This document shows, piece by piece, positions 63,712-64,000 of a DNA stretch of 64,000 nt. Numbering within the stretch: position 1 is the first letter of the stretch; each line of letters begins with the position of its first letter. The notes beneath the pieces were generated by a model. It made no database searches and was not told the origin of the DNA. It saw only the letters and a list, made by a program, of their open reading frames with translations. The stretch is from an uncultured Bacteroidia bacterium (lineage in GTDB: Bacteria; Bacteroidota; Bacteroidia; Bacteroidales; UBA932). The stretch lies in the NCBI GenBank assembly GCA_902788095.1, contig CADAIT010000002.1, positions 119,047 through 183,046 of the forward strand. The letters are read 5' to 3'. A program made the translations under genes and the position numbers.

Positions 63712-63751
63712 TTTAGTAGACCAAGCACTCCGAATCTCTAACCTATCATTC
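63712..63751. repeat. Direct repeat, copy 2
   Basis: Second copy of the 40-base unit at 62114-62153 (TTTAGTAGACCAAGCACTCC start), 36 of 40 identical. It lies between the sigma operon and the Fic gene. Confidence 0.7.
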
Positions 63752-63782
63752 TTTGAGAGACTGGCACTGATTCAGTCTTTTA

Positions 63783-64000
63783 TCAGTACTTAACTTTAAA
63801 ATAGTCAAGAAGTGCCTTGTAGTTGTCCTGGGCCGTGAGGCAAGTGTCAGTCAGATAACCGTTGATGTGTCCCCATTCACGAAGGCCACGATAGTAGAAA
63901 TACTTGAGGTCGTCCGTAATGATAAACGGAACGATACCGTTGGCCAGGCATTCCTTGAACATCACCAGACGCCCGACTCGTCCGTTTCCGTCCTGGAAAG
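63783..64000 (-). CDS. Fic family protein, C-terminal part (truncated by window end)
   Basis: The frame is open from the window edge to a stop at 63783. The first visible residues, FQDGNGRVGRLVMFKE, match the Fic core motif HPFxDGNGRxxR, so the histidine lies just outside the window. Fic proteins usually AMPylate target proteins. About 72 residues are visible, ending YKALLDYFKVKY. Whether an inhibitory helix or antitoxin is present upstream cannot be seen. Confidence 0.85.
   Translation of the reverse strand, partial: FQDGNGRVGRLVMFKECLANGIVPFIITDDLKYFYYRGLREWGHINGYLTDTCLTAQDNYKALLDYFKVKY

Noticed and set aside
62114-63751. The direct repeats as attachment sites of an integrated element
   Set aside because: No integrase, transposase or tRNA target lies within or beside the repeats, and four mismatches are more than expected for fresh att sites. 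Kept only as repeats.

Overview
The window is chromosomal DNA of a Bacteroidota bacterium, most likely an uncultured gut-type member of the Bacteroidales. Supporting evidence: about twenty copies of the Bacteroidota -7 promoter box (TAnnTTTG), several with a TTTG or TTG element 19-20 bases upstream; a fimbrillin/Mfa2-type pilus locus; a serine palmitoyltransferase-like enzyme; a two-subunit (GcvPA/GcvPB) glycine decarboxylase; DUF5686, DUF5020, DUF4906 and DUF3575 type proteins; and a tmRNA tag ending in YALAA. GC is mid-fifties overall and visibly higher in the fimbrial genes. The genus cannot be fixed from this sequence.

Layout. 1-5 kb: lysophospholipid acyltransferase, SDR oxidoreductase, DUF5686 outer-membrane protein and AraC regulator, all on +. 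5-12 kb (-): trmO and a SEC-C protein, then the glycine-cleavage operon (arginase-like gene, gcvT, gcvH, gcvPA, gcvPB). 12-16 kb (+): tandem-Rossmann membrane protein, obg and a PAP2 phosphatase. 16-19.6 kb (-): tgt, LptF/G permease, dut and murF. 19.6-21.4 kb: nucleoside transporter and a zinc-ribbon protein. 21.6-30.2 kb (+): ssb paralogue, DUF3575, OmpA-like lipoprotein, fimbrillin, Mfa2-like anchor and a large DUF4906 putative tip protein. 30.2-34.2 kb: pectate lyase, NlpC/P60 lipoprotein, tmRNA, DUF721 and recF. 34.2-41 kb (+): TPR protein, yebC, esterase, GT4, HprK-like kinase, S26-like peptidase, PqqD-like protein and ABC exporter, packed without gaps. 41-45.4 kb: lpdA; a fused DUF1538 transporter with two PII-like proteins; M48 lipoprotein. 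45.5-49 kb (-): two NCS2 nucleobase permeases around a Tsx-like porin. 49-52.5 kb: secA. 52.6-57.7 kb: surface-polysaccharide locus (four glycosyltransferases and a flippase). 57.7-62 kb: glnS, spt-like gene and a degenerate aspartokinase. 62-64 kb: an ECF sigma operon between direct repeats, and the C-terminus of a Fic protein at the edge.

Three items merit most attention. First, a 152-bp element with perfect 30-bp inverted ends sits in frame inside a glycosyltransferase gene (53016-53167) and adds 51 residues without breaking the reading frame. Second, a tRNA-like acceptor plus T-arm structure lies in the gap between the major fimbrillin gene and its anchor gene (26071-26130). Third, a gapless cluster (36601-40964) couples an HprK-like kinase, a signal-peptidase-like protein with a Ser/His rather than Ser/Lys arrangement, a PqqD-like chaperone and an ABC exporter with no visible precursor peptide. 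A queuine tRNA-ribosyltransferase without its zinc cysteines and an aspartokinase-like protein without catalytic motifs are further oddities.
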